A stretch of 64,000 nt of DNA from Bdellovibrio sp. NC01 (GTDB lineage: Bacteria > Bdellovibrionota > Bdellovibrionia > Bdellovibrionales > Bdellovibrionaceae). The position numbers were made by a program, and so were the translations under genes. The notes beneath the pieces were generated by a model. The model did not search any database and had not been told where the DNA came from. It saw nothing but the letters and a program-made list of their open reading frames with translations. Below are positions 61,772 through 64,000 of this stretch, piece by piece (position 1 is the first letter of the stretch; each line of letters begins with the position of its first letter). The stretch covers positions 434,001-498,000 of the forward strand of contig NZ_CP030034.1 of NCBI RefSeq assembly GCF_006874625.1, in the 5' to 3' direction.

Positions 61772-62974
61772 ATGAAGCGCGGATATAAAATTCTTATTTC
61801 TCTTGCTGTGCTTTTCATCGTGGCTCGCATCGCTTTGCCGCTGGGATTTCTTTACGTCATCAATAAAAAACTAAGTCATGATATGCCGACGTATGTGGGG
61901 CGCATTTCCAATTTCAGTATTTCCTTTCATCGAGGCTCCTACGAAATAGATGGACTGCGTATCTGGCGCAAAGATCGGGCGGAGTACGATCCCATTATCG
62001 CTGTCGATAAAATTCGCGTGAGCTTTTTGACGCATTTGTTTATTGAAAAGAAAGTTTTAGTTAGCGTCGACGTTGATCGACCGCGCCTTCATATCATCGA
62101 CAGCGTCATCAAGGGCAATCAGCAATACGGTGAAGAGCAAAATTGGGAAAAGCTTTTTGAAAAGTTCATTCCCTACGATGTCGAAAATATCAAAGTCGCC
62201 GATGGCAGTATTGTGTTCGTGAATCGCGACTATAAGAAACCCGTGCAAGTTAGTATTGATAAAATCTCTGTCAGCATTATGAATTTGCACAATACTGAAA
62301 AGGTGAATCGAAAACTGCCAGGTCAGATTAAAATGTCAGCCCGCCTGCAACGAGAAGGCTGGATTCGCGCTAGTGTTCAGTTCAATAAAGATGCTGAAAA
62401 TCCAACCTTCAATTTAAAAGCGGATTTAACGTCAACGAATCTGGCGCGAATGAATAACACCTTTATCTTGTACGGACCTTATTATTTTTTGCGTGGAGAA
62501 ATGTCGTTATTTTCTCAAGTCTTCGTAAATAACGGTGCGGTTCGCGGTTATTTGACGCCATTTTTTAAAGATGTCGAGGCTGTGAAGATCACTTGGAACA
62601 ATCGCATCGAAAAGCATATTTTTGCAGAATCGATTCAAGCACTGGGTGATATCGTTCTTTCCAATTCAAAACGCTTGCATGGTAAACGTTATGCTTTCAG
62701 TGGACAGATGGTTCCCGGTGAACCGCGATGGCAGGCGTTCTGGACGGCTGTGCGCAGTGGCTTTCAAAAAAATGTGCCTGGCAAAAAGAACATCGCCAGT
62801 CGTAAAGTCAGTTCATTCTCTGCAAAGTGGCTTGAATCGACTGACGGGCAGACTCCAGCAAATCCTCCGAAGCGTTACGGGCTTCGCGAAGAACTAGAGC
62901 TTTTTCAAAACACACCTTTGCTTGTGCCCACTTCATTTGATCAAAATAATTTTTCCCCGCATGTTGCCAGATAA
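61772..62974 (+). CDS. AsmA/DUF748-like membrane-anchored protein
   Basis: 400 residues from ATG 61772; ATG 61736 is possible, neither has a clear Shine-Dalgarno. One N-terminal anchor, then beta-rich repeats of the AsmA/DUF748 type ('ISFHRGSYEIDGLRIWRK', 'VDRPRLHIIDSVI', 'IKVADGSIVFVNR', 'NPTFNLKADLTSTNLARMNN'). Such proteins bridge the envelope for lipid transport. The last ~55 codons overlap the convergent TPR gene, and this tail has no repeat pattern, so an altered reading-frame end is possible. Confidence 0.78.
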   Translation: MKRGYKILISLAVLFIVARIALPLGFLYVINKKLSHDMPTYVGRISNFSISFHRGSYEIDGLRIWRKDRAEYDPIIAVDKIRVSFLTHLFIEKKVLVSVDVDRPRLHIIDSVIKGNQQYGEEQNWEKLFEKFIPYDVENIKVADGSIVFVNRDYKKPVQVSIDKISVSIMNLHNTEKVNRKLPGQIKMSARLQREGWIRASVQFNKDAENPTFNLKADLTSTNLARMNNTFILYGPYYFLRGEMSLFSQVFVNNGAVRGYLTPFFKDVEAVKITWNNRIEKHIFAESIQALGDIVLSNSKRLHGKRYAFSGQMVPGEPRWQAFWTAVRSGFQKNVPGKKNIASRKVSSFSAKWLESTDGQTPANPPKRYGLREELELFQNTPLLVPTSFDQNNFSPHVAR

Positions 62975-63353
62975 AATCATTCAAGTGACCAAGATCGCGG
63001 CTTTGTGCAAGGGCCATCAAATCGTCAAACATCGGATTACTTAAATCAAAACACGACTGCCATTGATAGACGTGGGCCAGGCGAATTTGTTGCGTGATTT
63101 TCCACGCCTCGCCCAAATTGTGGCGTTCAATAATTTCCAAAGATTTTAAAAGATAATCGCGTGCTTCGCCCAGGAATCCCAGAATGCGCAAGTAAGTTCC
63201 GATTTCACCAAGAGCTTTCACGCGCTCTACAGGATTTTGAATTGTTGAAAGAGCAATCTTCTTTTCTTGTACGTACAAATCCATATCGTTCTCATTTTGA
63301 GGACGATCATGAAGGTTCTCGTCAAAATAGATGTCGAGATTGTACTCTTTCAT
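62808..63353 (-). CDS. TPR-like protein
   Basis: 181 residues. From about residue 43 it shows TPR-type paired helices ('ALGEIGTYLRILGFLGEARDYL', 'QIRLAHVYQWQ', 'YFDQMKWAQAKVCFEKALVL'). There is no signal peptide. It starts as ATGA from the maf stop, so it is coupled to maf. Role unknown; TPRs mediate protein binding. The final 167 nt are shared with the opposite-strand AsmA-like gene. Confidence 0.78.
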   Translation of the reverse strand: MKEYNLDIYFDENLHDRPQNENDMDLYVQEKKIALSTIQNPVERVKALGEIGTYLRILGFLGEARDYLLKSLEIIERHNLGEAWKITQQIRLAHVYQWQSCFDLSNPMFDDLMALAQSRDLGHLNDFIWQHAGKNYFDQMKWAQAKVCFEKALVLREARNASEDLLESARQSIQATLQRMN

Positions 63354-63931
63354 GACTCCAATTTTGCCAAAAGATGGCGAACTACCGCAACTGGTAAACC
63401 AACGACGTTATCAAATGGGCCTTCGAACTTTTCCACGAACTTGCCCCCATGACCTTGAATGCCATAGGCGCCGGCCTTATCCATGGGCTCACCCGTCGCA
63501 ATATAGGTCCAGATTTCATCATCATTAAGTGTCTTGAAGAAAATTTTTGTCGTCTCAACATGAGACAACTCTTTGCCGGTGTCGGTGTCGACCACGCAAA
63601 CTGCGGTCAGTACTTCATGATAATTCCCAGACAAAAGTTTTAAAATGCGGTAGGCATCGTCGCGATCTGCGGGTTTTCCAAGCGGGCTCCCACCAAAAAT
63701 CACTTCCGTATCGGCGGATATGAGGATCGCAGGGCCTTTTCCACTCGACTTATGGTCAGCTAAAGCCTGTCTAGCTTTTCGTCGGGCGATATCCAAAATC
63801 TGGTCATTCACATTCAGGTTTTTGTTAGGAATTTCCGATACTTTAACTGGTACCACGTCGAATGAAAAACCAGCTTCGTGAAGAAGTTGACGACGACGTG
63901 GGGATTCAGATGCCAACACAATTGGTTTCAT
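63350..63931 (-). CDS. maf: Maf family nucleotide pyrophosphatase
   Basis: 193 residues from ATG 63931, which gives the family start 'MKPIVLASESPRRRQLL'; the ATG at 63985 adds 18 atypical residues. 'ILISADTEVIFGG' and 'GKPADRDDAYRILKLLSG' are Maf motifs, and 'DKAGAYGIQGHGGKFVEKFEG' carries the conserved Gly/Lys. The family hydrolyses non-canonical or UTP/dTTP-type nucleotides and is tied to division arrest in Bacillus. Coupled to the TPR gene by ATGA. Confidence 0.93.
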   Translation of the reverse strand: MKPIVLASESPRRRQLLHEAGFSFDVVPVKVSEIPNKNLNVNDQILDIARRKARQALADHKSSGKGPAILISADTEVIFGGSPLGKPADRDDAYRILKLLSGNYHEVLTAVCVVDTDTGKELSHVETTKIFFKTLNDDEIWTYIATGEPMDKAGAYGIQGHGGKFVEKFEGPFDNVVGLPVAVVRHLLAKLES

Positions 63932-64000
63932 GAATTCACTTGAACACAAAGAGGCGAAAATGGGAAGTGCAGAGTTAATGCTCATACTAGGATTGCTGCT

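Overview
This window comes from a predatory deltaproteobacterium of the Bdellovibrio lineage. I infer this from the gene content: tandem flagellin genes, a DivIVA–YggU–ProC–YggS block, many secreted proteases, nucleases and lysozyme-like proteins, very large surface lipoproteins, and many small periplasmic proteins without recognisable relatives. By eye the base composition is a little under 50% G+C. I cannot name the species from sequence alone. I see no phage, insertion sequence, CRISPR array, rRNA or tRNA.

Layout. 1–6.3 kb: the 5' end of a secreted-protein gene and, just upstream of it, a giant (about 2,040 aa) lipoprotein built of tandem choice-of-anchor-D/ASH-like domains. 6.3–8.8 kb: two flagellin genes separated by an unusually structured 500-nt spacer. 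8.8–16.3 kb: a DUF2252 protein, a secreted mono-haem cytochrome-like protein, and a leftward rnr–ubiB–LysR-like group in which rnr and ubiB overlap by about 128 nt. 17–25.6 kb: a highly expressed beta-barrel protein, then a six-gene rightward envelope operon (two exported pentapeptide-repeat proteins, a polytopic GT-C-like protein with an alpha-helical periplasmic domain, an HTTM/gamma-carboxylase-like membrane protein, a PQQ-type propeller and a small anchored protein). 25.6–34.8 kb: a second giant lipoprotein with Ig-like repeats and a thrombospondin-like Cys-rich end, a membrane-anchored double pseudo-rhodanese, a membrane sulfatase-superfamily enzyme and a Tat-exported DUF1513 propeller.

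35–41 kb: a leftward operon coding for a BMP-type nucleoside ABC importer followed directly by a secreted S1/P1 nuclease, which makes sense for a cell that digests and imports prey nucleic acid. 41–51 kb: a Crp/Fnr regulator, a subtilisin-like protease, a tyrosine-rich exported protein, TrmO, a 2-oxoglutarate/Fe(II) oxygenase, exported small proteins, an MgtC/DUF4010 membrane protein, and a divergent LysR/SDR pair. 51–58 kb: valyl-tRNA synthetase, an isolated REP/MITE-like inverted repeat, a porin-like barrel protein with duplicated GGA-type leader motifs, a Cys-less rhodanese, an MFS exporter and another barrel protein. 58–64 kb: the leftward proC/divIVA/yggU block with yggS upstream, a lysozyme-like secreted protein, an AsmA-like protein, a TPR protein and Maf.

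The most unusual material is the six-gene envelope operon (18.3–25.6 kb), the flagellin leaders and their structured spacer, the repeated GGA-motif leaders that look like CsrA targets, the set of rhodanese domains lacking the catalytic Cys, and several compact overlapping-gene arrangements.
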